Shown here piece by piece: positions 1-5,865 of a DNA stretch of 7,766 nt. The stretch covers positions 21,784-29,549 of the forward strand of contig PMMV01000079.1 of assembly GCA_003162115.1 (NCBI GenBank). Direction: 5' to 3'. The notes beneath the pieces are model-generated. The model ran no database searches, was not told the origin of the DNA, and saw only the letters and a list, made by a program, of their open reading frames with translations. A program made the translations under genes and the position numbers. The stretch is from Methanobacterium sp. GTDB taxonomy: Archaea; Methanobacteriota; Methanobacteria; Methanobacteriales; Methanobacteriaceae. How positions within the stretch are numbered: the first letter of the stretch is position 1; every line of letters starts with the position of its first letter.

Positions 1-329
1 GAGTGTAATGAGTTCACCATGGTTATCTTAATATCCTGAACCATCACCGTACCGCCCATGTTCATTCCCAATGTTTCAAATCCTTGTTTAGAAAGATAAA
101 TCGAAATTTCATGATTGCTTACAACAAGTGCTCCTGTACGGTTAGCAAGTTCCATTGTATCACCGAAGTGATCAGCATGACCATGAGTTACCAGAATCAC
201 ATCTGCATACAGTTCTTCTACTGTGACAGGTGACACAGGATTGTTGCTTATAAATGGGTCAATAAGAATTCTAAGATTTTCATCTGTGGTTATAAAAAAT
301 GCGGAATGGCCGAACCATGTTATATTCAT
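1..329 (-). CDS. Metal-dependent hydrolase, UPF0173 / UlaG-like metallo-beta-lactamase fold (partial, N-terminal 109 residues)
   Basis: The window holds the first 109 codons; the gene continues past base 1, and family members are usually about 220-240 residues. The protein begins [13 protein letters not shown], the hallmark opening of UPF0173/UlaG-like hydrolases. Residues 48-54 are THGHADH, the HxHxDH metal-binding motif of the metallo-beta-lactamase fold, and the visible part ends in VNSLH, where the family has its next metal-ligand histidine. A cytoplasmic two-metal hydrolase is expected; the substrate of archaeal members is not known. The start is well defined: GGAG lies 8 nt upstream of the ATG, and the start overlaps the stop of the upstream membrane-protein gene by one base (TAATG). 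The two genes are therefore probably translationally coupled. Family assignment is firm; a specific role is not. Confidence 0.93.
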   Translation of the reverse strand, partial: MNITWFGHSAFFITTDENLRILIDPFISNNPVSPVTVEELYADVILVTHGHADHFGDTMELANRTGALVVSNHEISIYLSKQGFETLGMNMGGTVMVQDIKITMVNSLH

Positions 330-1627
330 TATTTAATCTCCATATCAATATCTTTAGAAAGTCCCCATGCGTCTTCAAAGAGTCTTTCTATCTCTTCTAT
401 GGATTTCTGGTCCTTGTACATCACACCAACCTCAAAACTTTCATAAATAGGATCTGTGGATATTATAAGTCCATTTGTGTTGTCAGAAACAACAGCTACT
501 GTATGAATGTGAGGCATTGTTCTTATCTCAACTTCATTTTCGATTAGAAGTTTAATTAGTTCTACTGAAGTGTCATCATCTAAACTAGCTTCCTGTATGA
601 TCATCCTGCTCTCTGTGTCCATGAATTTTTTAAGTATAGCAACATCAACGTTCCTGATCCACGGATACATCATTAATATTTTGGTTTGTGCCTTGGAAAT
701 GGTATCTTTTAATGCATCCTGTACATCACCAGCATCAAATGACCATATTATGCTGGGCTCCTGTGACTCCGATTTCAAAGTGTCAAGAGTTCCCTTGAAT
801 GAATCCAACCTTTCATCAATTATACTCTCAATATCCTTGGCATTTTTAATGTAGTTCTCTTTCAAACGGTCCAGTCTGTTTTTAACAAATTCCTGATCAT
901 CCTTTTCGCTTCTCTTAGTGGATTTTAACTTGGAAGCATCGAAATGTTTGGGAACGGGTCTGGTTTTATCAGCTTTATCAGCTTTTTCAGGTTCAGATTC
1001 TTTAATAAGTACAGGTTTTATTTGAGAAACATCATCCTTAGATTTTAAATCTTTAGAAAGAGCTTTCTTAGGATTAGCAGCTTCAGATATGGGTTTTTTA
1101 GAAACTGGGACAATTTTTTCCGGTTTTTCCTTTGAGAATTCTAGAGGTTTTGATGTTTTTAACTTCTTCTCATTTTCAGATGAGTCTTCCGAAGGTTGTC
1201 TGCTAACTTTTTTTGGAACAGGTCTTGAAGTAACAGGGGTTATCTTCTTAACAGGTTTTTCGGGTGCTGGTTCAGCTGGTTTTGTTTGATCGATAGAAAC
1301 TTGTTTGGGTTTAGGTTTAATTTTTGGTTTAACAGGTTTGGCTGCAGGTTTGATATTTGTACCAATACTCTCGATGGGACCTTTTTTTGGTTTTGAATCC
1401 ACATGTTTTGGTACTACTTTTGGGATGGCCTTTGGTTTTTCTGATTTATCCCTTGAAAGATCTATTCTGCTTGCATAGAATATCATTAAAATAATTCCAA
1501 AAACAGAAGAGATTAATCCTCCAAAGAAAAGTCCAAGGTCAGGTGGGGTTGAAAATCCAAATGACATCCCATAAAACCCTAGAATAAGTAAAAGTCCCCC
1601 AAAAACTGTGATGAGTAAATTGATCAT
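329..1627 (-). CDS. Two-helix membrane protein with Lys/Pro-rich linker and degenerate PLD-like C-terminal domain
   Basis: A 432-residue protein in three parts. Residues about 2-24 and 31-53 are hydrophobic and form two membrane segments. Residues about 57-240 are rich in Lys, Pro, Glu and Ser with many KP/PK/VPK repeats, and are probably disordered. Residues about 243-290 look helical or coiled-coil, and residues 291-432 form a compact alpha/beta domain. That domain ([17 protein letters not shown], then ILMMYPWI, then [19 protein letters not shown]) resembles the phospholipase D-like domain seen in archaeal TrmB-type regulators. The catalytic HxK is reduced to H375-T-V, so a binding role is more likely than catalysis; this is an inference. 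The start is supported by GGGAGGT 6 nt upstream. The gene reads directly into the metallo-hydrolase with a one-base overlap. No established function is known to me. Confidence 0.85.
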   Translation of the reverse strand: MINLLITVFGGLLLILGFYGMSFGFSTPPDLGLFFGGLISSVFGIILMIFYASRIDLSRDKSEKPKAIPKVVPKHVDSKPKKGPIESIGTNIKPAAKPVKPKIKPKPKQVSIDQTKPAEPAPEKPVKKITPVTSRPVPKKVSRQPSEDSSENEKKLKTSKPLEFSKEKPEKIVPVSKKPISEAANPKKALSKDLKSKDDVSQIKPVLIKESEPEKADKADKTRPVPKHFDASKLKSTKRSEKDDQEFVKNRLDRLKENYIKNAKDIESIIDERLDSFKGTLDTLKSESQEPSIIWSFDAGDVQDALKDTISKAQTKILMMYPWIRNVDVAILKKFMDTESRMIIQEASLDDDTSVELIKLLIENEVEIRTMPHIHTVAVVSDNTNGLIISTDPIYESFEVGVMYKDQKSIEEIERLFEDAWGLSKDIDMEIK

Positions 1628-2005
1628 CTTTTACCTCCCAATTATATTTGCCCCATTTTAGTTATCACCATTTGATCAAAATGTACCCTAATTTAGATGT
1701 GATCGCAACTCCTGATAATAACTATACTTTTTTAATGTATAATATTATCTATTAACTATTTAAAAGTAAGTTATCTCCATTACTCCTAATTATAATACAA
1801 TTCACCTCACATAAAATGATGGTAGGGAGAAAATTGGAAAAATGATAATTTTTCAAAAATACTTTTACTTCTATAACAGCTAAAACTGGTTAATATAAAC
1901 AAGAAAATTAGAATAAGTATATTCTTTTCGTATTTTTAAGTCCATTCCATTCCATATATTACCTTAAACAAAAATAAATTTAATATTATAGGTTATTACC
2001 TAATT
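1628..2005. other. Intergenic region upstream of the 432-residue membrane-protein gene
   Basis: These 378 AT-rich bases separate two genes that both run on the minus strand. I see no credible coding sequence. The right end is the 3' region of the glycosyltransferase gene, with a T-rich run on the minus strand near 1968-1980 that could end transcription. The left end holds the ribosome binding site of the membrane-protein gene (minus-strand GGGAGGT at about 1634-1640). A TATA-like element lies at 1756-1766. Confidence 0.6.
1756..1766 (-). promoter_or_regulatory. Candidate TATA box for the membrane protein / hydrolase pair
   Basis: On the minus strand this reads CTTTTAAATAG, a good match to the archaeal TATA consensus, in a purine/pyrimidine context compatible with a BRE. 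It would start transcription near 1730 and give a leader of about 100 nt, rather long for this genome. A weaker alternative is the minus-strand AAAAAGTATAGTTATTA near 1719-1735. The same 11-mer recurs at 7626 and 7692. Confidence 0.4.
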
Positions 2006-3163
2006 TTATATTGATTGATTATCCATAGCATGTTTCATTATGATCTTAACTGCAATCTCAGTTCCGTTGTATTTGGAGAACATTTCCTTGACCTTATCTG
2101 CCCTGTCAATAATTTCTGGATCTGTTAGCAATCTATTTATATTTGTAGAAATTTCTTCTGGACTCAAGTTCTTTAAGTCTTCTACAATGGATATACCGTA
2201 TCTTTCAATGTTAACCGCGTTTTTAAGCTGTTCAGGATGGTTATCTATGGGGATGATCATATTTGGAATTCCAAGTGAAATTGTCTCCATAATGGTTGTA
2301 TGACCTGCTAGGCTTACTATTACATCGGATATTTTCATCCATTCCATCATATTGTCTAAAAATTTCTTTTTTATAATATATTGAGTTTCAGGGATGAAAT
2401 CCGCTTCTATCTCAGGTCCTGTTACTATTATCAATCTATCACACTTTATTAGTGATGATGAATCACATATTAGCTTCAATAGGTCTATTCCGAAATTACT
2501 TCCACCTACAGTAACTAAAACGATTTTGTCTGAATTATTAAATCCTAATTTTATCCTGAGATCATTTTTAGAGGGCATTTTATCAGGGTTATTTTTAAGA
2601 AATGGCCCTGTATGAACTACTTTTTTATTAAGCTTCAAAGGTATTTCCGTTGTCCCTGGAACATCAGGCACTATAATAACCTTAGAAAGTTTGCAAATAT
2701 TCCTAATAAACTTTTTAAGACCATTTTCAAGATATTTAATTTTTTTTTCTTGTGGATAGAATTCTGAAAAGTTTAGGGTTAATTCGTTTTGAATCATGAT
2801 ACATGGAACACCAAATAATTTAGCTGTGATAGGTACTGAGAAATGGGAATCAGCCAATATAATGTCTGGTTTAAATTTTCGGATCATCCTTGATTCATAA
2901 TAAATGCTTTTCAAAAAAATATAAGGAATGTTAATAGATTTTTTAGCAGTATATTTAATGTCAAATTCCCCATTGCTTCCATAAAATTTAATATCAGGAA
3001 GTTTTAGTGTTTTATATTCATGATAAGCGTCCAGCATCTCATACCCACAACCATAACTGGCAAAAGCAACCTCAACACCTTCTTCTTGAAGTTTTCTGGC
3101 AATAGTCAAACATCGTGATGCATGACCCATGCCTATCCCACAGGGCATTAAAAGTACTCTCAT
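2006..3163 (-). CDS. GT-B glycosyltransferase of the MJ1255 (TIGR00661) / MurG-like family
   Basis: A 385-residue protein, typical length for the family, that should transfer a sugar from a nucleotide-sugar donor at the cytoplasmic side of the membrane. The N-terminal Rossmann domain opens MRVLLMPCGIGMGHASR; G9, G11, G13 and H14 form the glycine-rich GxGH loop of MurG/GT28-type enzymes. The C-terminal domain begins with VTVGGS (217-222). Its donor-binding segment AGHTTIMETISLGIP (286-300), followed by PIDNHPEQLKNA (305-316), matches the Glyco_tran_28_C signature. There is no signal peptide or membrane segment. The ATG at 3163 has GAGGA about 10 nt upstream. The gene stands alone between two intergenic gaps, just upstream of and divergent from the first pilin. 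A role in surface or pilin glycan synthesis is plausible from context only; the exact donor and acceptor cannot be read from the sequence. Confidence 0.9.
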   Translation of the reverse strand: MRVLLMPCGIGMGHASRCLTIARKLQEEGVEVAFASYGCGYEMLDAYHEYKTLKLPDIKFYGSNGEFDIKYTAKKSINIPYIFLKSIYYESRMIRKFKPDIILADSHFSVPITAKLFGVPCIMIQNELTLNFSEFYPQEKKIKYLENGLKKFIRNICKLSKVIIVPDVPGTTEIPLKLNKKVVHTGPFLKNNPDKMPSKNDLRIKLGFNNSDKIVLVTVGGSNFGIDLLKLICDSSSLIKCDRLIIVTGPEIEADFIPETQYIIKKKFLDNMMEWMKISDVIVSLAGHTTIMETISLGIPNMIIPIDNHPEQLKNAVNIERYGISIVEDLKNLSPEEISTNINRLLTDPEIIDRADKVKEMFSKYNGTEIAVKIIMKHAMDNQSI

Positions 3164-3260
3164 AAAAAAAAATCCTCATATTAATTTTGTCTTGATGTTA
3201 GATTAAAATTTTTATATTTTCTAATCATTTTAAATTAAATCTTAAATTTCTCTTAATTAA

Positions 3261-3270
3261 ATTATAAACC
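3261..3270 (-). promoter_or_regulatory. Candidate TATA box of the MJ1255-like glycosyltransferase gene
   Basis: On the minus strand the sequence reads GGTTTATAATTT, a TATA-like element about 100 bp upstream of the glycosyltransferase start. It implies a leader of about 75 nt. It shares a 205-bp divergent intergenic region with the promoter of the first pilin gene. Confidence 0.4.
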
Positions 3271-3310
3271 TATCAGAATAAGTAACTATCGATTTTAAAT
3301 CATTTTTTAG

Positions 3311-3325
3311 TAAAGCTTAAATAAA
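3311..3325 (+). promoter_or_regulatory. BRE/TATA promoter of pilin gene 1
   Basis: TAAAGCTTAAATAAA contains an AAAGC BRE-like stretch directly before a CTTAAATAA TATA element (3316-3324). The distance to the start codon predicts a leader of about 25 nt. The same CTTAAATAA core stands in the same relative place before pilin gene 2. Confidence 0.6.
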
Positions 3326-3356
3326 CATTCTTGTATATTATTATTAACGTATAGTT

Positions 3357-3362
3357 AGGAGG
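3357..3362 (+). promoter_or_regulatory. Ribosome binding site of pilin gene 1
   Basis: A perfect AGGAGG with 6 nt before the ATG at 3369. It fixes the start of this very short gene and suggests strong translation. Confidence 0.85.
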
Positions 3363-3368
3363 CATATA

Positions 3369-3539
3369 ATGAATGTTTTTACTGATGAATATGGTCAAGG
3401 AGCAGCAGAATATATCCTTTTATTTGGTGGAGTAATTGTTATAGCTATAGCTGCACTCTTAATTTATAGGGCATACTTTACAAATAATTCCGTATTTAAG
3501 GCATCTTCAGACATCAGTAATGTTCGAACAAGTGTATAA
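3369..3539 (+). CDS. Pilin 1: 56-residue class III signal peptide pilin
   Basis: A tiny pilin subunit. Residues 1-9 (MNVFTDEYG) form a class III signal peptide with acidic residues. Cleavage by an EppA-type prepilin peptidase is expected between G9 and Q10, leaving a mature protein of 47 residues that starts QGAAEY with the family's Gln at +1 and Glu at +5. Residues 15-35 are the hydrophobic assembly helix. The remaining tail of about 20 residues has one N-glycosylation sequon (N39-N-S) and ends in DISNVRTSV, which is nearly shared by its two paralogues. There is no globular head, as in the short major pilins of methanogens. It has its own promoter, a perfect ribosome binding site and a poly-T terminator, so it is probably an abundant monocistronic transcript. 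Whether it forms the main fibre cannot be told from the sequence. Confidence 0.93.
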   Translation: MNVFTDEYGQGAAEYILLFGGVIVIAIAALLIYRAYFTNNSVFKASSDISNVRTSV

Positions 3540-3541
3540 TA

Positions 3542-3559
3542 GATTTTTTTTATTTTTTA
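3542..3559 (+). terminator. Poly-T terminator after pilin gene 1
   Basis: Just after the TAA stop comes a run of about 15 T interrupted by one A, with no hairpin before it. This is the usual archaeal poly-U terminator form. Confidence 0.75.
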
Positions 3560-3714
3560 GTAATATTAATTAATATTTCAAAATTGATTAAATTTTATTC
3601 ATTTGCTTAAAAATTTATTTCTTGAATTTTTAATTAGGAATATTGTTTAAAAAATCATAACTATCATTTTAACATAATATTCTTGAAAATCATAAAAATA
3701 TACCCTTTTATTAG

Positions 3715-3729
3715 AAAAACTTAAATAAT
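3715..3729 (+). promoter_or_regulatory. BRE/TATA promoter of pilin gene 2
   Basis: AAAAACTTAAATAAT carries the same CTTAAATAA core (3720-3728) as the promoter of pilin gene 1. It lies about 70 bp before the start codon, giving a leader of about 45 nt. The promoter looks intact although the gene is broken. Confidence 0.55.
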
Positions 3730-3787
3730 AAATAGGTCTAATCTACCAATAAAAAGTAATAACGGAACTATTATTGATAATATATTC

Positions 3788-3792
3788 GGGGG
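3788..3792 (+). promoter_or_regulatory. Ribosome binding site of pilin gene 2
   Basis: GGGGG, followed by AAATAT and then the ATG at 3799. The purine run and the 6-nt spacing fit a Shine-Dalgarno site that is less exact than the AGGAGG of its paralogues. Confidence 0.6.
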
Positions 3793-3798
3793 AAATAT

Positions 3799-3967
3799 AT
3801 GTATTTTATAAATGATGAAAGTGTTCAAGGAGCAGCAGAATATATCCTTTTATTTGGTGGAGTAATTGTTATAGCTAGCTGCACTGAGTATATATGAAAA
3901 TTATTTCAATCCAACAAACCAATTAAAAGCATCATCAGATATAAGTAGAGTAAGGACAAGTGTGTAA
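3799..3967 (+). pseudogene. Pilin 2: class III pilin gene broken by a 2-nt deletion
   Basis: The reading frame begins [19 protein letters not shown] and follows its paralogues through residue 26. It then loses two bases (GCTATAGCT in pilin 1, GCTAGCT here at 3874-3880) and stops at TGA 3895-3897 after 32 codons. Restoring two bases gives a 56-residue protein ending in SSDISRVRTSV with stop TAA at 3965-3967, so the lesion is recent and the tail is still well conserved. A second change is V9 in place of Gly or Ala just before the expected cleavage site (V9|Q10), which should impair prepilin processing. Promoter and ribosome binding site remain. A 52-bp stretch (3825-3876) is identical to pilin 1. 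It could be a dying copy, a silent donor for gene conversion, or a sequencing error; the V9 change argues for genuine loss. Confidence 0.88.
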
Positions 3968-4136
3968 TCTGAAATTAGAATAATAAAATATTTTGATAAT
4001 TTAATGATTTTACTAAACTAAAAAAATCTCTAAATAATCAATTCTGAGTCCCATAAATAATATAAATTTTTTTCAATGATAATTTGCAGATATTACACTA
4101 ATTAGGATATAAAACAATATTATTTAAATTGTTCTT

Positions 4137-4158
4137 TAAAAATGTTAAAAAATAAAAT
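4137..4158 (-). terminator. T-rich terminator of the 187-residue gene
   Basis: On the minus strand, directly after the TGA stop, the sequence is TTTTATTTTTTAACATTTTT. This T-rich run has no hairpin and fits archaeal termination. Confidence 0.5.
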
Positions 4159-4722
4159 TCAACTTTGTGCTTCCATATAATTTAGAATATCCTCAAAAAG
4201 ATCCACAGAGCCCTCTTCGTTACTAAGGCTCCATGCAAACTTGTTAATTAAAATCCTTTTTTGATCCTCTGTCTGCGAGTAGATGTAAAAAATAGTTTTA
4301 TTAAAAAGTGTGTCAATATCCTCCTCCATTTCAAAAGAATGTCTAGATCTGAGATCATCAATCTTGTTTCTGAAGTTCTTTTTTAATTTCGAAGATGCAT
4401 TTCTCACAACATCAACATCATCATTTTCTAACAATTTAATAAGAGTTTCGATTTCAACAAAATCAGTTTTCATAAGACCAAAAACAATTCCCTCAGGTTT
4501 AATGGATTGTATCCTTTTTACACCATTATAAATACTGAAATCATAGTTGGTTATATAAATCTTTTTTTCCTTTAAAAGAACCATCAGTGATTCATTCAGA
4601 GTTTTATCTGAAGTAGATCGTTCAGATTTCTTCCTTATATTTTCTAATAGTTCTTTTTTAGATAGTTCTCTGGCACCAAGCAGTTCGATAATTATTTCCT
4701 TCATATTATAATTTTTTGGCAT
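4159..4722 (-). CDS. Uncharacterised 187-residue protein, possible winged-helix regulator with HEAT-like segment
   Basis: I do not recognise the family with certainty. Residues about 7-62 (MKEIIIELLGARELSKKELLENI through KEKKIYITNY) have the order helix, helix, recognition-like helix and short beta wing, as in winged-helix DNA-binding domains. Residues about 90-122 (IETLIKLLENDDVDVVRNA) resemble one HEAT-type helical pair. The rest is helical and charged. There is no membrane segment or signal peptide, so it is cytoplasmic. The start at 4722 has a modest GTGA site 6 nt upstream; an alternative ATG at codon 7 (4704) has none. The gene diverges from the pilin 3/4 operon across a palindrome-rich 381-bp region, so a role in controlling pilin expression is an attractive but unproven inference. 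Confidence 0.75.
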   Translation of the reverse strand: MPKNYNMKEIIIELLGARELSKKELLENIRKKSERSTSDKTLNESLMVLLKEKKIYITNYDFSIYNGVKRIQSIKPEGIVFGLMKTDFVEIETLIKLLENDDVDVVRNASSKLKKNFRNKIDDLRSRHSFEMEEDIDTLFNKTIFYIYSQTEDQKRILINKFAWSLSNEEGSVDLFEDILNYMEAQS

Positions 4723-4744
4723 GATATTTCACTGATTTGTTTGT

Positions 4745-4764
4745 TATGTGATAATATGCACATA
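4745..4764. repeat. Inverted repeat TATGTG-N8-CACATA near the 187-residue gene start
   Basis: Perfect 6-bp arms (4745-4750 and 4759-4764) flank 8 bp. The element lies between the TATA box and start codon of the 187-residue gene, where a bound repressor would block transcription. Its left half runs into TGTGATAATA (4747-4756), which is repeated exactly at 4789-4798. Operator function is inferred. Confidence 0.45.
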
Positions 4765-4768
4765 CAAC

Positions 4769-4777
4769 TATATAACA
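4769..4777 (-). promoter_or_regulatory. TATA box of the 187-residue gene
   Basis: On the minus strand this reads GTTATATAG, close to the archaeal TATA consensus and about 50 bp before the start codon, giving a leader of about 25 nt. It overlaps the edge of the 12-bp inverted repeat at 4774-4804. Confidence 0.6.
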
Positions 4778-4804
4778 ATTATTATTTTTGTGATAATAAT
4801 TGTT
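4774..4804. repeat. Perfect 12-bp inverted repeat abutting the TATA box (candidate operator)
   Basis: The arms AACAATTATTAT (4774-4785) and ATAATAATTGTT (4793-4804) are exact reverse complements around a 7-bp centre. The arm nearest the gene overlaps the TATA box of the 187-residue gene, so a dimeric protein bound here could exclude TBP/TFB. The base composition is AT-rich, but a perfect 24-bp match at this position is unlikely to be accidental. Autoregulation by the adjacent winged-helix-like protein is one possible reading. Confidence 0.55.
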
Positions 4805-4911
4805 GATATTAAAACAAATAATTTTAAAAGACCAGTAAATCATTTTATAAATATATTCAAAAAAAGAAATATTTTATTTATCAAATCTCAATGAATAAAT
4901 TTCAAATTAAT

Positions 4912-4929
4912 TTGTGACCAATATCACAA
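4912..4929. promoter_or_regulatory. Palindrome TTGTGA-N6-TCACAA in the divergent intergenic region
   Basis: The sequence TTGTGACCAATATCACAA has perfect 6-bp arms and a 6-bp spacer, the geometry of a dimeric helix-turn-helix operator. It lies about 140 bp upstream of the pilin 3 TATA box and about 135 bp from that of the 187-residue gene. It shares the TGTGA core with the two TGTGATAATA repeats nearer the regulator-like gene. The likeness to the bacterial CRP site is in form only; I do not infer a CRP protein. Confidence 0.45.
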
Positions 4930-5048
4930 TTTTACGACTCAAATATCGTATTAAACTTCAAACATCAATTTATACAATATCACTACCTTGAATGAAAAAT
5001 ACATAAATGCGAAAACTTTATCCTTAAAATTGTCGATATACATAAATA

Positions 5049-5060
5049 TTTATATATAAA
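5049..5060 (+). promoter_or_regulatory. Strong TATA box of the pilin 3-pilin 4 operon
   Basis: TTTATATATAAA is a near-ideal archaeal TATA element, stronger than those of pilins 1 and 2. The predicted start of transcription is near 5080, about 24 nt before the ATG. Confidence 0.75.
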
Positions 5061-5089
5061 CAGAACACAAACAATATATGATGATTATT

Positions 5090-5096
5090 AGGAGGT
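5090..5096 (+). promoter_or_regulatory. Ribosome binding site of pilin gene 3
   Basis: AGGAGGT is a full match to the 16S rRNA 3' end and lies 7 nt before the ATG at 5104. It confirms the start and predicts high translation. Confidence 0.85.
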
Positions 5097-5103
5097 AGAT
5101 AGA

Positions 5104-5274
5104 ATGGAAATTTTAAAAGATGAAGGTGGACAGGGAGCAGCTGAGTATATCCTTTTATTCGGTGGTGTAATTGTTATAGCTATTGCTGCACTATTGATAT
5201 ACAGAGCATATTTCACTAGCAATTCAGCACTCAACTCTACACAAGATATTAGTACCGTCAGAACTAGTGTATAA
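5104..5274 (+). CDS. Pilin 3: 56-residue class III signal peptide pilin
   Basis: The third paralogue has the same length as pilin 1. The leader MEILKDEGG (residues 1-9) is expected to be cut between G9 and Q10, giving a 47-residue mature subunit starting QGAAEY. Residues 14-37 are identical in protein sequence to pilin 1, but many codons differ (for example GCT for GCA, TTC for TTT), so this copy has evolved separately at the DNA level. The variable part is residues 39-47, with sequon N44-S-T; the end DISTVRTSV is conserved. It has the best promoter and ribosome binding site of the three. It is the first gene of a two-gene unit, with pilin 4 only 20 bp downstream. It is probably the main expressed copy, an inference from signal strength. 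Confidence 0.93.
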   Translation: MEILKDEGGQGAAEYILLFGGVIVIAIAALLIYRAYFTSNSALNSTQDISTVRTSV

Positions 5275-5294
5275 AATTAAATAAATGGAATACG

Positions 5295-5468
5295 ATGTTA
5301 ATGGATGAAAAAGCACAGATTAGTGCAGAAATGATACTGATCATGGGCGCCATATTAGTATTAGTGATAGTTGCAGGTGGATTTATTTTCAATATTTCCA
5401 ATACAATTGCTAATACAATTATGAATGTTACTAATACTGCTAGAAATAGCGCAATTAACAGGATGTAA
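5295..5468 (+). CDS. Pilin 4: 57-residue class III pilin-like protein of the QISAE type
   Basis: A short protein beginning [29 protein letters not shown] is the classical class III (DUF361-type) motif, with cleavage expected between A7 and Q8 and Glu at mature position 5. Residues about 13-32 form the hydrophobic helix. The tail is rich in Asn and Thr and carries two N-glycosylation sequons (N33-I-S, N44-V-T). It is not a close paralogue of pilins 1-3: the leader, the helix sequence and the end (NSAINRM) all differ. Starting 20 bp after pilin 3 with no promoter between, it should be co-transcribed and may be a minor, tip or anchor subunit of the same fibre. The start at 5295 has only a weak GGAA upstream; ATG 5301 is an alternative that shortens the leader by two residues. 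Confidence 0.88.
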   Translation: MLMDEKAQISAEMILIMGAILVLVIVAGGFIFNISNTIANTIMNVTNTARNSAINRM

Positions 5469-5488
5469 CCATTAACATGTATTTCTAC

Positions 5489-5520
5489 AATTTTTTTTAT
5501 TTATTTTTAAATTTTTTATT
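5489..5520 (+). terminator. Poly-T terminator of the pilin 3-pilin 4 operon
   Basis: About 20 bp after the pilin 4 stop come three T-tracts (8, 5 and 6 T) broken by short A-containing spacers, without a hairpin. This is a typical archaeal terminator. Confidence 0.7.
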
Positions 5521-5865
5521 GTTTTAAGAAAAAAGTACTAATTATAATAAAAAAAATTATATTCCAAATCCAATTATAAATATAACTTATTTGTTTCCTT
5601 TTTTCAGTGATAATAATAATACCAAAAATTATATTATTAAAAGTGGAAAATTATTCAAATATTTATAATTATTTTCTTGTTTTATAATTAATATTAAATT
5701 ATATGAATATGGAGATATTTGTCGCAAAAAAAAATTTTTTAAGTAAAAAACAAAAAAATCAGTAAATAGGTATTCTCTCAAATAATTAATCACTGTTAGA
5801 TTTATAAACAGTTGATGTAGCAATATTAATTAATGATACTAGATAATGTTGTTTAAGGATATCTT
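5521..5865. other. Non-coding AT-rich spacer between the pilins and the glycosyltransferase pseudogene
   Basis: I find no convincing gene in this very AT-rich stretch with A-tracts and T-tracts. Its right end keeps the old control signals of the pseudogene: a TATA-like GATTTATAAAC (5799-5809) and AAGGAT (5855-5860) 5 nt before the ATG at 5866. Confidence 0.6.

Noticed and set aside
299..547. Plus-strand open frame across the hydrolase/membrane-protein junction
   Set aside because: It is antisense to two well-supported genes, has no ribosome binding site and shows no recognisable protein pattern.
1089..1289. Plus-strand open frame inside the 432-residue gene
   Set aside because: It is the antisense of the Lys/Pro-rich linker; repeated AAA/CCA codons leave the opposite strand free of stops.
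3562..3577. Perfect 16-bp palindrome AATATTAATTAATATT after pilin 1
   Set aside because: It is made only of A and T in a very AT-rich spacer beyond the terminator, so chance is a sufficient explanation.
5629..5823. Minus-strand open frame of 64 codons in the spacer after the pilins
   Set aside because: It starts with TTG, has no ribosome binding site, is made of low-complexity AT-rich codons and overlaps the promoter region of the pseudogene.
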